Counted from the first letter of the stretch, positions 28,099 to 37,399 are shown. The stretch is 64,000 bases of DNA from CAVRXQ01 sp963725215 (GCA_963725215.1 CAVRXQ010000006.1:62001-126000), one strand, 5' to 3'. Program-made: numbers and translations. Notes: generated by a model not told the origin, from the sequence alone.

Positions 28099-28934
28099 GC
28101 GACGAGACGACCTCCACCGACGGCGCCCCGGCTGCGCGAGACGAGTCCGCGGCGAGCGGGTCAGGTGAGCGACCGATGCGGCCGTTCACCCTCGCCCTTG
28201 ACATCGGAGGGACCGGCCTCAAAGGCTCGGTGCTCGACACGGGGGATCGCATGGTCGCCGACCGAGTGTCGATCCCGACGCCGTACCCGCTGCCACCGGC
28301 GCGGCTCGTCGACACGCTCGCCGATCTCGTCCGACCGCTGCCGAGTTTCGAGCGGGTGTCGGCGGGGTTCCCGGGCGTCGTCCGCAAGGGCCTGGTGCTG
28401 ACCGCACCGCAGTTCTCGACCGAAAAAGGTCTCGGCTCGCGCATCTTGCCCGAGCTCGTCGAGAAGTGGAAGGGATTCCCGCTAGCTGACGAGTTGTCGA
28501 AACGCTTTTCCGTGCCGACACGCGTCGCGAACGATGCGGATCTCCAAGGGCTCGCGGTCGTCTCGGGCAACGGGCTCGAGTTCGTCGTGACCCTCGGCAC
28601 GGGCGTCGGCACCGCGCTCTTCTACGACGGGATGCTGGCTCCCCACCTCGAACTCGCTCATGTTCCGTTCCGCAAAGGAGAGACCTTCAACGAACAACTG
28701 GGCAACGCGACCTTGGAGCGGATCGGGCCGAAACGTTGGCGGCGCCGCGTGCTCGCCGCGCTCGAGGTCTTCAAGACGCTGACGAACTTCGACCACTGCT
28801 ATTTGGGCGGCGGGAACTCCCGGCATCTGAAAGGTCGCGTCGAAGAGCCTTACTCGATCGTCGACAATGTGGCGGGGATCCTCGGCGGACTACGGCTTTG
28901 GGACGCGGGACGTTCGATCGACCACCGAGACTGA
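28095..28934 (+). CDS. ppgK: polyphosphate glucokinase (ROK family)
   Basis: 279 aa. Phosphorylates glucose with polyphosphate and/or ATP. It has LALDIGGTGLKGSVLD (phosphate 1), FPGVVRKG, RVANDADLQG and VTLGTGVGTALF (phosphate 2), and the HLELAHVPF segment. It lacks the CxCGxxGC zinc motif of ordinary ROK kinases, as PPGKs do. The first 35 residues are acidic, serine/alanine-rich and probably disordered. ATG 28095 overlaps the aminopeptidase stop. Confidence 0.9.
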   Translation: MSDETTSTDGAPAARDESAASGSGERPMRPFTLALDIGGTGLKGSVLDTGDRMVADRVSIPTPYPLPPARLVDTLADLVRPLPSFERVSAGFPGVVRKGLVLTAPQFSTEKGLGSRILPELVEKWKGFPLADELSKRFSVPTRVANDADLQGLAVVSGNGLEFVVTLGTGVGTALFYDGMLAPHLELAHVPFRKGETFNEQLGNATLERIGPKRWRRRVLAALEVFKTLTNFDHCYLGGGNSRHLKGRVEEPYSIVDNVAGILGGLRLWDAGRSIDHRD

Positions 28935-28944
28935 AAGGCGCCCC

Positions 28945-29322
28945 TCAGTCCTTCGAGAGACTCTGCGCGCACTGCGCGGAGAGTGCAGATACGAGCTTCG
29001 ACTCGGGCACGCGGTTCGATTCCGAAAGCGTCGTCATCAGCGCCTGCCAGTCTCCGTCGTTGCTTCCAGCGATCGCGGCCGGCTGCAGCGCTTTTCGGAG
29101 CAACGACTCAGCGCGTGCGCGTTCGCTTGCGGCGAGAGCTTGGTCGGTCGTCTTCGTGCTGCGAGCGTAAAGAGAGAGACTGCGCCGAACGTCGAGGCAC
29201 GCCTCGTGGCCGAGCGTGGACGCCGAGGCGCCGCACGCGCTGGCTATGGTCGCCAAAGAAGAGACGAGCGCCGCAGCACCGACAAGGCGCCTGAGGCGAA
29301 GGCCCAGGCGCCTTGTGGTCAT
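28945..29322 (-). CDS. small predicted lipoprotein
   Basis: 125 aa. Basic N terminus, hydrophobic stretch and a possible lipobox ending IASAC at about residue 30, so probably an exported lipoprotein. The mature part is helical with two further cysteines (EACLDV, SAQCAQ). No recognised family. Its start overlaps the stop of the upstream reverse gene by 4 bases, so the two form an operon that converges on ppgK. Confidence 0.65.
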   Translation of the reverse strand: MTTRRLGLRLRRLVGAAALVSSLATIASACGASASTLGHEACLDVRRSLSLYARSTKTTDQALAASERARAESLLRKALQPAAIAGSNDGDWQALMTTLSESNRVPESKLVSALSAQCAQSLSKD

Positions 29323-29879
29323 TGTTCGAGCCAGGCGGGGGCGGCGTCGAGGAGGAATCGGCTGACCGCGCGCGTCCGGTCAAAGGTGTCGCACAACAGC
29401 TCCTCGCCGGCGAGGACCTTTGCCAGCGAGACCTCGCGCCGGGCGACGATCGTGAGGCGACGGACCGGCGGGTCGGTCACAGAGCCGAAGGAGTCGGTGG
29501 CCGAGATCTCCAACGGGAGTTCGACCCCGCCAACACCGGCGAGGTCGATCGCGAGGCGCAAAAGATCGGGCCCGTTCGGAAGCGGCGGGATGCCCCAGTT
29601 GAAGGTGAGGGGGAACGACCACTTGTCGGGGGGTTCTTCTTCGTCGGGGAGCGCGACGACCGCGTCCTCGAAGTCGAGAAGGGTGCGCGGGTCGACTTCC
29701 AGCGCGAGGTGGAGATCGATCGGTCCGCCGCAGCCCTCCTCGGGATGGAGGTCGACCTCCCAAAATTGCCTCAGCGAGTACGTCTCGACGAAGTGCCGCT
29801 CGTCGTGGACGTGGAAGCCGTGATCGGTCGCGTGGTCCTTCAGTTCTGCGACGTACCCCGCGACGTCGATGACCGCCAT
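29319..29879 (-). CDS. conserved protein of unknown function
   Basis: 186 aa, soluble and acidic, with no signal peptide or membrane segment. Features include HATDHGFHVHDERHF near the start and a central FPLTFNWGIPPLPNGPD segment. I do not recognise the family. Codon use matches the neighbours and the overlap with the downstream lipoprotein gene supports both being real. It is divergent from the inositol-phosphatase gene across about 94 bases. Confidence 0.65.
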   Translation of the reverse strand: MAVIDVAGYVAELKDHATDHGFHVHDERHFVETYSLRQFWEVDLHPEEGCGGPIDLHLALEVDPRTLLDFEDAVVALPDEEEPPDKWSFPLTFNWGIPPLPNGPDLLRLAIDLAGVGGVELPLEISATDSFGSVTDPPVRRLTIVARREVSLAKVLAGEELLCDTFDRTRAVSRFLLDAAPAWLEQ

Positions 29880-29973
29880 CGAGACGAGTGTAGGGGAGGT
29901 GCCTCGCAGCTCACTTCCGGCGCGAGGCAGAGAACCGCCAAGGTGCGTCCATCACTGCAGGTAGCTTGCGTAC

Positions 29974-30738
29974 GTGCACTCCCGCGACCTCATCGCCGTC
30001 ATGGGTCGCGCCGTCGAGGCGATCAAAGAGGCGATCGCCGGCGTCGACGATTGGACCGAGCCGGGAGAGATCGACGGTCAGTATCGCATCGACCTCGCGG
30101 CGGACAACGCGGCGCTCGAGGTCCTGCTCGCGGCGGGACTCGGGGTGCTTAGCGAGGAGTCCGGTATCACCGAAGGCGACAGGGACCTGCTCGCCGTCAT
30201 CGACCCCGTCGACGGTTCGACGAACGCGTCGCGGGGGATCCCCTGGTACGCGACGAGCATCTGCGTCGCCGACGCGGAGGGCCTGCTCTGCGCGCTCGTC
30301 GTCAACCTCGCCGATGGGACGCGCTACGAAGCCGCGCGTGGAGAGGGCGCGACGCGCAACGGAAGGGTGATTCGCCCGCGCGAGACCACGTCGCTTTCTG
30401 ACGCGATCGTCGCAGTCTCGGGGCTGCCCTCGACGAAGGTGGGATGGCGGCAAGCGCGCGCCTTCGGCGCAGCGGCCCTCGAGGTGTGCGCGGTCGCTGA
30501 CGGCGAACTCGACGCCTTCTGCGAATGGGGACGACGATCGCTCGGCGTGTGGGACTACCTCGCCGGGGTGCTCGTCGCGTCCGAGGCGGGAGCGGTCTGC
30601 GCGGATGCGTTCGGGAGGGAACTGTTCGTCCGAAGACACGATGAGCGAAGGAGCCCGGTGGCTGCCGCGACGACGTCGCTTCTCGCTGAGCTCCTCGCCG
30701 CGCGCCGCGCCGGGGAAGGCGAACGGGGTCGCGAATGA
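29974..30738 (+). CDS. inositol monophosphatase family protein
   Basis: 254 aa Mg-dependent phosphatase of the IMPase/FIG superfamily. LSEESG gives the first metal ligand; DPVDGSTNASRGIPWYATSI is the DPxDGxT signature; VWDYLAGVLVASEAG is the second signature. The substrate could be inositol-1-phosphate, histidinol phosphate or PAP; the sequence does not decide. It starts at GTG 29974 and is coupled to the next gene by ATGA. Confidence 0.9.
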   Translation: MHSRDLIAVMGRAVEAIKEAIAGVDDWTEPGEIDGQYRIDLAADNAALEVLLAAGLGVLSEESGITEGDRDLLAVIDPVDGSTNASRGIPWYATSICVADAEGLLCALVVNLADGTRYEAARGEGATRNGRVIRPRETTSLSDAIVAVSGLPSTKVGWRQARAFGAAALEVCAVADGELDAFCEWGRRSLGVWDYLAGVLVASEAGAVCADAFGRELFVRRHDERRSPVAAATTSLLAELLAARRAGEGERGRE

Positions 30739-31475
30739 CCGAATCCTCGATCGTGAATGGGCAAGCGGCATTCGCGGCACTCCTCGCGCTGCAGGAACAG
30801 GACTCCGCGATCGACGCGCTCGAGCACCGCCGGGCGACACTTCCCGTGCGCAGCGAGCTCGAGGATCACGAGCGCGCTCTCGCGCAGGTAAGAGGACATG
30901 AACGCGACGCGCTGCGGACCCGTGAGGCACACGAGGCGCGGCTTTCTTTGCTCGCGACCGAAGTCGCAGGAATCGTCGCCCGCGCGGCGCGCATCGATGA
31001 ACGGTTGCGGAGCGGCGAAACGTCGTCGTTCCGCGACCAGGAGGCGATGGCGACAGAGATGGGCAACCTCGATCAGCTGCGGCGGGACCTCGACGACGAA
31101 CAGCTCGTCGTGATGGAGGCGATCGAACCGCTGGAAAATGAACTCGCCTCCCTCGCTGACCAGGGAAAAGCGGAAGAGGACGAAATCGAGTGGGCGCGTG
31201 ACGAGTTGGGCCGTGCGGAGGCGGAGATCGACCAGGAGATCGCGCACCTTCGAGAAAAGCGCAAGGAAATGGTGGCGACGATCCCGAACGCGTTGATTGC
31301 GGACTACGAGCGCCTGCGTTCTCGACTCGGGGGAGTTGGGGTCGCGCGCGTCGTCGGGGGGATGTGCGGCGGTTGCCACCTGACGATCTCGGCGACCGAG
31401 CGCGACCACCTCCGCCACGCCAAAGAAGACGAGGTCATCCACTGCGAACAGTGCGGGAGAATCCTCGTCTTGTGA
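30735..31475 (+). CDS. coiled-coil zinc-ribbon protein (C4-type, CdsZ/YbgI-neighbour family)
   Basis: 246 aa. Residues 10-190 are a long antiparallel coiled coil. The C-terminal zinc ribbon has CGGCH and CEQCGRILV, four cysteines in total, with LTISATE between. Proteins of this form (similar to Helicobacter HP0958 and chlamydial CdsZ) bind nucleic acid or act as chaperones; the role here is unknown. ATG 30735 overlaps the upstream stop. Confidence 0.85.
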   Translation: MTESSIVNGQAAFAALLALQEQDSAIDALEHRRATLPVRSELEDHERALAQVRGHERDALRTREAHEARLSLLATEVAGIVARAARIDERLRSGETSSFRDQEAMATEMGNLDQLRRDLDDEQLVVMEAIEPLENELASLADQGKAEEDEIEWARDELGRAEAEIDQEIAHLREKRKEMVATIPNALIADYERLRSRLGGVGVARVVGGMCGGCHLTISATERDHLRHAKEDEVIHCEQCGRILVL

Positions 31476-31476
31476 A

Positions 31477-31499
31477 TCTCGCCGCCACAGGCGGAGAGA
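31477..31499. terminator. hairpin between convergent genes
   Basis: TCTCGCCGCC-ACA-GGCGGAGAGA forms a 10-bp stem with one mismatch and a 3-base loop, exactly filling the space between the stop of the zinc-ribbon gene and the stop of the reverse membrane-protein gene. There is no T run, so terminator function is likely but not certain. Confidence 0.55.
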
Positions 31500-31769
31500 T
31501 CAGCGAAGGCTTCGGTGACGAACGCCCCTCTGCATAGCGACGATGATGAGCGCGGTGCACGCAACCGCGAGGACGAGGGCCAACAAGAACGAGTAGCGGT
31601 AGCGCAGACCGAAGACGATCCGTCCGATCAGCCCACCGGTGAAGGATCCCGCAATCCCCACGAGCGCAGTGGAGAAGATCCCCATCCGCTGGTGCCCTGG
31701 GACGACGAGTCGGCCGAGCGCACCAATCACGAGTCCCGAAACCAACATCGCGATGACGAGGTACAACAT
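31500..31769 (-). CDS. GlsB/YeaQ/YmgE family stress membrane protein
   Basis: 89 aa with three hydrophobic segments. The pattern GALGRLVVPGHQRMGIF ... LVGIAGSFTGGLIG matches the transglycosylase-associated (YeaQ) family, small inner-membrane proteins induced by stress. Molecular role unknown. It ends at the hairpin shared with the convergent gene. Confidence 0.82.
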   Translation of the reverse strand: MLYLVIAMLVSGLVIGALGRLVVPGHQRMGIFSTALVGIAGSFTGGLIGRIVFGLRYRYSFLLALVLAVACTALIIVAMQRGVRHRSLR

Positions 31770-32044
31770 CGATACAGTTTCCCACCGCGCCTCGTGAGAT
31801 TTGTCGCGGCGGTTGTCTTTCTTCTCTCCATACGTAAGGCTGTAATAGCGGCGAGAAGAAAATCATTGCGATGTCAGCTCTACCGGGCGGCACGCGATCT
31901 CGGCAACGTGCAAGCCGCAGAGCGTGGTCCCGGCTCGTAAGCGAAACGCGTCGTTCGTCGGAACCTGTATCGCAAGACGAATTCGTTCCTCGGAAAGTTC
32001 TTTCGCAACCTCGGGCGCTGAACCCCAGGCAACCGAACGGTGTC

Positions 32045-33220
32045 TTATGGACCGGTGTATCTAATGTCGAAACCGTCGGCCGCCGGTTGGCCCGGTGTCG
32101 AGAGCACAGTTCCGTGCTGAACGAGTTCGACTCCGTCCGTCGACGTGAGTGTCCATGATGGAAGACTTATCGCCAAGTTGGAGAACGAGATGGTGCCGTA
32201 GTTCGCGAACGGGGTGAGTTGACCGGGGCTCGGACCCGAGTCCTCGACGATCCACTCCGCCGAGTAGCCCCCGGAGTAGGTGAGTCGCTCGGTCGAGCCT
32301 TCGCGTGTGAAGACCCTCGGGCCGGCGTCCGGCGTGGTGCCGTAGGCGACGCCCGTCTCCATGATCCCTGAGACGTTCTTCGAGACGTCGTCGATCTTTG
32401 TAATCCAACGGCCGTTTCCCGTGCGGTAGACGTCCGCGGTGACGACATCGCCGGGTGATAGGCCGACACCCGAGTAGACGATCGACTCGTTCGGACTCGA
32501 CGGGTACAACTCCCACCACGCATCGTCCTGTTGTGTCCCGTCGACGCATCGGTCCTCGATCCCGGTCTGCAAGAGCGCGCCCGAGTTCCCGCCACTCGGC
32601 CAGCTGACCCCGCCAAGGCCGACCCACTCCGAGACCGCGGCGTTCGGGGTGTCGCTGCAGTTGAGCGTGGGCACCGTCCACGTTCCAATCGCGTGGTCGA
32701 TCACCGAGCTCGACGACGGGACGACGTATCCGGACCAGTTCGTGCTCTCGGAGTAACCCTGAGTCCCCGCCGGGGCAGGGCGGCCGGGTTGACCGGCGCG
32801 AACGACAATGGAAAGGAGGGTCCAGGTTTGAATCCGTCCACGGCGCGCGTAGGCACGAAACGTTTCGACTGTCGTCGCCGCTTTTGGATTGGCCGAGAAG
32901 GTGATGACGACACGCGCGATCCCGCTCGAGCAGTTCGTCCACGACCGGTGAAGATGCACCTTGACGACAAGATGACCAACGGGGGCGACCCGACAGGCTG
33001 AGGCACCCGTGGTCCGCATGGTCAGGGTGATAGTTCCTCCGCGAGAAGGAATGGATTCTCGAGTCGAGTGGAGCGATTCGATCTTCGGTCCGAACGCGCG
33101 AGAGACGTCCGGCTTCGGGGGCGTCGCGCCTCCCGCTCGCGTTGCAAGGAAGAGCATCAAGACCGTGACAACGAAGGCGATCTTGATTGTCATTCGCAGT
33201 TCGCGGACGGTCCGAGTCAC
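32045..33220 (-). CDS. secreted G1-family (eqolisin) peptidase
   Basis: 391 aa, exported. A hydrophobic signal segment follows a second possible start (ATG 33193, TIKIAFVVTVLMLFLATRAGG). Residues 35-150 form an Ig-like N-terminal part with a cysteine pair. The G1 domain then has STNWSGYVV, SEWVGLGGVSW, LLQTGIEDRC, WWELYP and AEWIVEDSGP. The Gln in QTG and the Glu in AEWIVE probably correspond to the Gln/Glu dyad of scytalidoglutamic peptidases. Most such enzymes work at acid pH. The gene stands alone. Confidence 0.82.
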   Translation of the reverse strand: MTRTVRELRMTIKIAFVVTVLMLFLATRAGGATPPKPDVSRAFGPKIESLHSTRESIPSRGGTITLTMRTTGASACRVAPVGHLVVKVHLHRSWTNCSSGIARVVITFSANPKAATTVETFRAYARRGRIQTWTLLSIVVRAGQPGRPAPAGTQGYSESTNWSGYVVPSSSSVIDHAIGTWTVPTLNCSDTPNAAVSEWVGLGGVSWPSGGNSGALLQTGIEDRCVDGTQQDDAWWELYPSSPNESIVYSGVGLSPGDVVTADVYRTGNGRWITKIDDVSKNVSGIMETGVAYGTTPDAGPRVFTREGSTERLTYSGGYSAEWIVEDSGPSPGQLTPFANYGTISFSNLAISLPSWTLTSTDGVELVQHGTVLSTPGQPAADGFDIRYTGP

Positions 33221-33480
33221 GGTTCAAGCGGCGCGTCTATCGGCGTCAAGGGGACCTGCGGATGCAGGGAGGTGAGAGGTCATGGCGAAATAGGCGACGC
33301 CTGGCTCCATCGGCGTAGGAGACGTCCACGGCAAGTCGGGCACAGTCAGAAAGTACTGCGCTAAGGATCTCCGCCATCACTTGAGCCCTCTAGGGAAATC
33401 GTCCGCGCCGAGGCGGGTGCGCCGCGCTGTCGGGCGATGATTCTTCGACGTTAAAACTTTGACTGTCTACGAGAATCGAG
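33221..33480 (+). other. intergenic region, no gene seen
   Basis: The divergent space upstream of the G1 peptidase and VOC genes. No convincing open frame. It probably carries both promoters; no clear -35/-10 pair was picked out. Confidence 0.35.
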
Positions 33481-33969
33481 GTGCAGGCTGTGGCACGTAT
33501 TACGCCGTTTCTGTGGTTCGATGACCAGGCCGAGGAGGCCGTCAACTTCTACCAGTCGATTTTTCCGAATTCACGGATTCTGCAGATCGCTCGCTACGGG
33601 GAGGGAGGACCGGGGCCGAAGGGCGCCGTGATGACGATTCACTTCCAGTTGGACGGCAACGAGTTCCTCGCGCTGAACGGTGGTCCGGCAGATTACGGAT
33701 TCAACGAGTCGATCTCTTTTGTCATCGATTGCCCGACGCAAGAAGATGTCGATTACTTCTGGGACGCGCTCGTGAACGGCGGAGAACCGATCGCTTGTGG
33801 ATGGTTGAGAGATAGGTATGGGCTGTGTTGGCAGGTCGTGCCCTCGGAATTGGCCTCAGTTCTTGGCGACCCCGACCCGGGGCGGGCGAACCGAGCGATG
33901 CAGGCGATGTTGTCGATGCAAAAGCTCGACATCCGGGCGATGAAAGAGGCGGCCGCGGGAGCTGGGTGA
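33481..33969 (+). CDS. PhnB-like VOC family protein
   Basis: 162 aa of the vicinal-oxygen-chelate superfamily (3-demethylubiquinone-9 methyltransferase-like, PhnB). ITPFLWFDDQAEEAVNFY is the family hallmark, followed by FLALNGG and GWLRDRYGLCWQVVP. Enzymatic role unknown. GTG 33481 or the in-frame GTG 33490 could start it. Confidence 0.87.
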   Translation: MQAVARITPFLWFDDQAEEAVNFYQSIFPNSRILQIARYGEGGPGPKGAVMTIHFQLDGNEFLALNGGPADYGFNESISFVIDCPTQEDVDYFWDALVNGGEPIACGWLRDRYGLCWQVVPSELASVLGDPDPGRANRAMQAMLSMQKLDIRAMKEAAAGAG

Positions 33970-34280
33970 GTCGGGGTGACCGTCGCCGTTGGACGTCCCC
34001 GCGCCTGGCACGCTGGCCAAGGCCCCCCGTGCGACTGAGTCGATGCATCGCGCGAAGTCGATTCGGGCCCGAAGCACTCGAAGATCGGGGCCGCGCAATA
34101 CGCCGAAAGACCCATTTGAGCGACCCACCAAAACTCCGCATCGGTCCTTCGGTACACGTCTGACCGGGTGTCATTTGTCAGTTGGGTGACGGGTCAACTG
34201 CTCGTCAACTTCAGTTGATTCTTAGGTCCATACCAACTAATAACTGACCGTCATCCGATGAGACGAGGAGGAAGCCAGTT
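33970..34280 (+). other. intergenic region with operator-like repeats
   Basis: No gene is seen in the first 200 bases; open frames here run against the VOC gene and lack starts. The last 110 bases hold the nested inverted repeats described separately. Confidence 0.4.
34177..34248. promoter_or_regulatory. nested inverted repeats upstream of the cupin gene
   Basis: An inner perfect repeat TCAACTG (34194-34200) and CAGTTGA (34212-34218), and an outer pair GTCAGTT (34177-34183) and AACTGAC (34242-34248). The four CAGTT-containing half-sites about one to three helical turns apart look like binding sites for a dimeric regulator. No regulator gene lies beside them. Confidence 0.45.
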
Positions 34281-34643
34281 ATGGCTGGACCCGAGCGCAA
34301 GCGTTTTGAGAAGGCCGACGAAACTCGCGCGTTTCAGGACAAGGGACGGGTGGAGATTGTCAACGTCGGCGACGGCGTCGTCGGACGCGCAACATTTGAG
34401 CCGGGCTGGAAGTGGTCCGATCATGTGAAGCCGATGGCGGGCACTGACAGCTGCCAGGCTGCGCATTTTGGGTACGTCTTATCGGGTCGCCAGGTCATCC
34501 ACATGGACGACGGGACGGAGATGGAAATCGGGGCCGGCGACATCGTCTCCATTCCAGCGGGACACGATGGCTGGACCATTGGGACCGAGCCTTGCGTCGT
34601 GCTCGACTTTGCGGGCATGGCTAATTACGCAAAACCGAGCTGA
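34281..34643 (+). CDS. cupin-domain protein
   Basis: 120 aa single-domain beta-barrel. FEPGWKWSDHVKPMAGTDSC and HFGYVLSGRQVIHMDDGTE form cupin motif 1, while AGDIVSIPAGHDGWTIG forms motif 2 with a metal-binding His. Function unknown. A very strong RBS (GAGGAGGAAG) precedes ATG 34281, suggesting high translation. Confidence 0.87.
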   Translation: MAGPERKRFEKADETRAFQDKGRVEIVNVGDGVVGRATFEPGWKWSDHVKPMAGTDSCQAAHFGYVLSGRQVIHMDDGTEMEIGAGDIVSIPAGHDGWTIGTEPCVVLDFAGMANYAKPS

Positions 34644-34815
34644 CTGCGATTTGGCGCGGCGTCGTATAGATCTGCACCGCTAGCTCACTCTGGCACTAAG
34701 GAATGCTCGAGCGTCACGGGGTGTTCGGCCAAATGCCGAGCGAGACATAGGACAGCTACCCGCGCGTGGAAGATCGAGGGGCGGCTTCACCTTCGCGCTG
34801 ATAGCGGGCGAGGGC

Positions 34816-36213
34816 TTGTTACCCGAAGCAAGAGACGCCGTAGAAGTGGGCGAGAATGTGGTCGTGCAGCCCGAGACGCGCTATGCGCTGAGTGGCGATA
34901 TCCACATCGCCTATCAGCTAGTCGGCGACGGACCATTCGATCTCGTATTTGTCCCCGGCTTCGTCACTCACATGGAGTTCCAATGGAAGCTGCCTGACTT
35001 TGCCGACTTCCTAAACCACTTGGGCTCGTTCTCTCGGTTGATTCGATTCGACAAACGCGGCACCGGGATGTCCGACCCTGTGACCGGCGCTCCGAGCCTC
35101 GAGACACGTATGGACGACGTCCGGGCAGTGATGGATGCGGTGGGCTCGCGGCGTGCTGCGTTCTACGGGCTGTCCGAAGGCGCGGCGATGAGCATCCTGT
35201 TCGCGGCCACCTATCCTGAGCGGACCGCCGCGCTGGTCGTTCGCAGTTGTTCCCCAAGGACAATGTGGGCGCCGGATTTTCCGTGGGGGCGAAGCGAAGA
35301 TGCGTATCAGCGCGAAGTTGATCGAGCGTTGCGGGTCTATGGGTCGCGCGCGGATGCTCGCGAGTCCGTGCGAGCACTTGGTATGCACGACGAAGACGAG
35401 ATCGAGGCATTCATCGATTTCGTCAGGTACGCAGCAAGTCCGGGGATGCTCGAGGCTCTGTACCGCATGAATAAGGAGATCGATATCCGCGAGGTTCTCC
35501 CAGCGGTGCGCGTGCCGGCGCTCGTCCTTCACGGGAGCGAGGATGAGATTGTCCCCGTCGAGGTTGGCGCCTACACAGCGCAACGACTCCCGTCGGCGCG
35601 GTTCGTCGAACTCGAAGGGATCGGACACCTGGCGCTCCGGGCTGGGGCAGGGTCGATCGAGCACGAGATACGGCGCTTCCTCAATGATGCCTGGGAAACC
35701 GGCGGCTGGGAGGAGTCCGAACCTGATCGGATGCTCGCAACGGTTCTCTTCACCGACATAGTCGAGTCGACGTCGAAGGCAATCGAGCTCGGTGATCGGC
35801 GCTGGCGAGAGTTGCTCGGCCAGCACAACGCGTTCGTGCGACGAGAGCTGTTGCGATTTCGCGGCCGCGAGATTGCCACCACCGGAGATGGTTTTCTCGC
35901 CACGTTCGACGGTCCGGCGCGAGCAATCGGCTGTGCTCGCGCGATCGTCGACGGCGTACATGATCTCGGTCTTGCTGTACGCGCTGGACTGCACACCGGG
36001 GAATGCGAAATAGCAGACGGGAACGTCACGGGGATCGCTGTCCACACCGGCGCGCGAGTGGTCGAGCAGGCACTCGCAGACGAAGTTCTCGTCTCGAGCA
36101 CGGTGAAGGATCTCGTCGCTGGCTCGGGAATCAAGTTCAAGGAACGAGGAATCGGCGAATTGAAGGGGATCCCGGGAGAATGGCGACTCTTCGCGGTCGA
36201 CCGCGCCTCATAG
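34816..36213 (+). CDS. alpha/beta hydrolase - class III nucleotidyl cyclase fusion
   Basis: 465 aa. Residues 20-285 are an alpha/beta hydrolase with oxyanion/nucleophile elbow GLSEGAAMS, acid HGSEDEIVP and histidine GIGHLAL. Residues 300-465 are a class III adenylate/guanylate cyclase catalytic domain: ATVLFTDIVEST (metal Asp), TTGDGFLATF (second Asp) and AVRAGLHTGECE. Such fusions are common in actinobacteria and are read as ligand-regulated cyclases (inference). The TTG at 34816 is the only start that keeps the full hydrolase start region, with GGGCGAGGG before it. Confidence 0.87.
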   Translation: MLPEARDAVEVGENVVVQPETRYALSGDIHIAYQLVGDGPFDLVFVPGFVTHMEFQWKLPDFADFLNHLGSFSRLIRFDKRGTGMSDPVTGAPSLETRMDDVRAVMDAVGSRRAAFYGLSEGAAMSILFAATYPERTAALVVRSCSPRTMWAPDFPWGRSEDAYQREVDRALRVYGSRADARESVRALGMHDEDEIEAFIDFVRYAASPGMLEALYRMNKEIDIREVLPAVRVPALVLHGSEDEIVPVEVGAYTAQRLPSARFVELEGIGHLALRAGAGSIEHEIRRFLNDAWETGGWEESEPDRMLATVLFTDIVESTSKAIELGDRRWRELLGQHNAFVRRELLRFRGREIATTGDGFLATFDGPARAIGCARAIVDGVHDLGLAVRAGLHTGECEIADGNVTGIAVHTGARVVEQALADEVLVSSTVKDLVAGSGIKFKERGIGELKGIPGEWRLFAVDRAS

Positions 36214-36343
36214 GCGCTGCACACACGTCGCGTTTAATAGAAAGGCCGTAGCAACCTGCCGTCTCCGAGTTCTCTGAGCAGAACCATGACCAAACGGCGT
36301 ACCCTCACGGTCGACCTTGATATTGCAGAGGGGGTGCAATGAA

Positions 36344-37399
36344 ATGACCGTGAACGAAGAGAAGTTGATGGGTTACGTGCACCAGGCGGTCGGGGACTTC
36401 GGGTCCGTGCTGTCGGCTGCACTGGTCAACATTGGCGACAAGCTCGGCCTGTTCAAGGCGATGGTGGGAGCGGGACCACTCACCCCAGCTCAGCTGGCAC
36501 AAGAGACAGGCACTACCGAGCGCTATGTGCGCGAGTGGGCGAACGGCCTTGCCGCAGCGGGTTACGTCGACTATGCGGGCGATGGCCGCTATGTGCTCAA
36601 CGAGGAACAGGCGATCGCGTTTGCGGATGAGTCGAGCCCCGCGTACGTGATCGGCGGCTTCCAAGCGATGCTGGCTGCGACCCGCGTCGTGCCGAAAGCG
36701 GTGAACGCCTTTCGCACGGGGGACGGCATCGGTTGGCACGAACATGACCCGGACCTGTTCCAAGGCACGGAGCGATTCTTTCGGCCCGGATACGCGGCGA
36801 ACCTCGTCCAGTCTTGGATCCCGGCTCTCGACGGCGTTGACGCGAAGCTGCGGGCTGGTGCCAAGGCCGCCGACGTCGGCTGTGGATACGGCGCCTCGAC
36901 GATCATCATGGCGGCGCAGTATCCGAACTCGCGGTTTTGGGGTTTCGACTACCACGAGCCGTCCATCCGTCACGCGAACGAGATGGCCGCGGCGGCCGGT
37001 GTGTCCGACCGGGTCACCTTCGAGGTCGCCAATGCCAAGGAGTATCCCGGGACGGATTTCGATCTGGTCTGCCACTTTGACTGCCTGCACGACATGGGCG
37101 ATCCGGTCGGCGCGGCGACCTATGCTCGCAAGTCGCTGAAACCCGACGGGCACTGGTTGCTTGTTGAACCATTTGCCAACGACGACATCGCCGAGAACCT
37201 CAACCCGATCGGTCGCGTCTTCTACTCGGCGTCCACTCTGATCTGCACGCCTGCTTCGCTCTCTCAGGAGGTGGGGGCAGGACTTGGCGCGCAAGCCGGC
37301 GAAAGCAGGTTAAGAGAGGTAGCCGAAGCAGCGGGGTTCTCGTCGTTCCGGCGCGCCACTGAGACACCGTTCAATCTCGTCTTCGAGGGACGGCCTTAG
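36344..37399 (+). CDS. SAM-dependent methyltransferase with N-terminal winged helix
   Basis: 351 aa. Residues 15-90 form a winged helix of the dimerisation type (LGLFKAMVGAGPLTPAQLA). The Rossmann methyltransferase domain has motif I AADVGCGYGAS, then GFDYHEPSI and FDCLHDMGDP. It resembles mycobacterial Rv2258c-type enzymes of unknown substrate. ATG 36344 is preceded by GAGGGGG; the frame is open 9 codons further. Confidence 0.87.
   Translation: MTVNEEKLMGYVHQAVGDFGSVLSAALVNIGDKLGLFKAMVGAGPLTPAQLAQETGTTERYVREWANGLAAAGYVDYAGDGRYVLNEEQAIAFADESSPAYVIGGFQAMLAATRVVPKAVNAFRTGDGIGWHEHDPDLFQGTERFFRPGYAANLVQSWIPALDGVDAKLRAGAKAADVGCGYGASTIIMAAQYPNSRFWGFDYHEPSIRHANEMAAAAGVSDRVTFEVANAKEYPGTDFDLVCHFDCLHDMGDPVGAATYARKSLKPDGHWLLVEPFANDDIAENLNPIGRVFYSASTLICTPASLSQEVGAGLGAQAGESRLREVAEAAGFSSFRRATETPFNLVFEGRP

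Noticed and set aside
32061..33227. 388-codon frame beside the G1 peptidase on the same strand
   Set aside because: Arg/Pro-rich translation without motifs, while the other frame gives a full peptidase with signal peptide.
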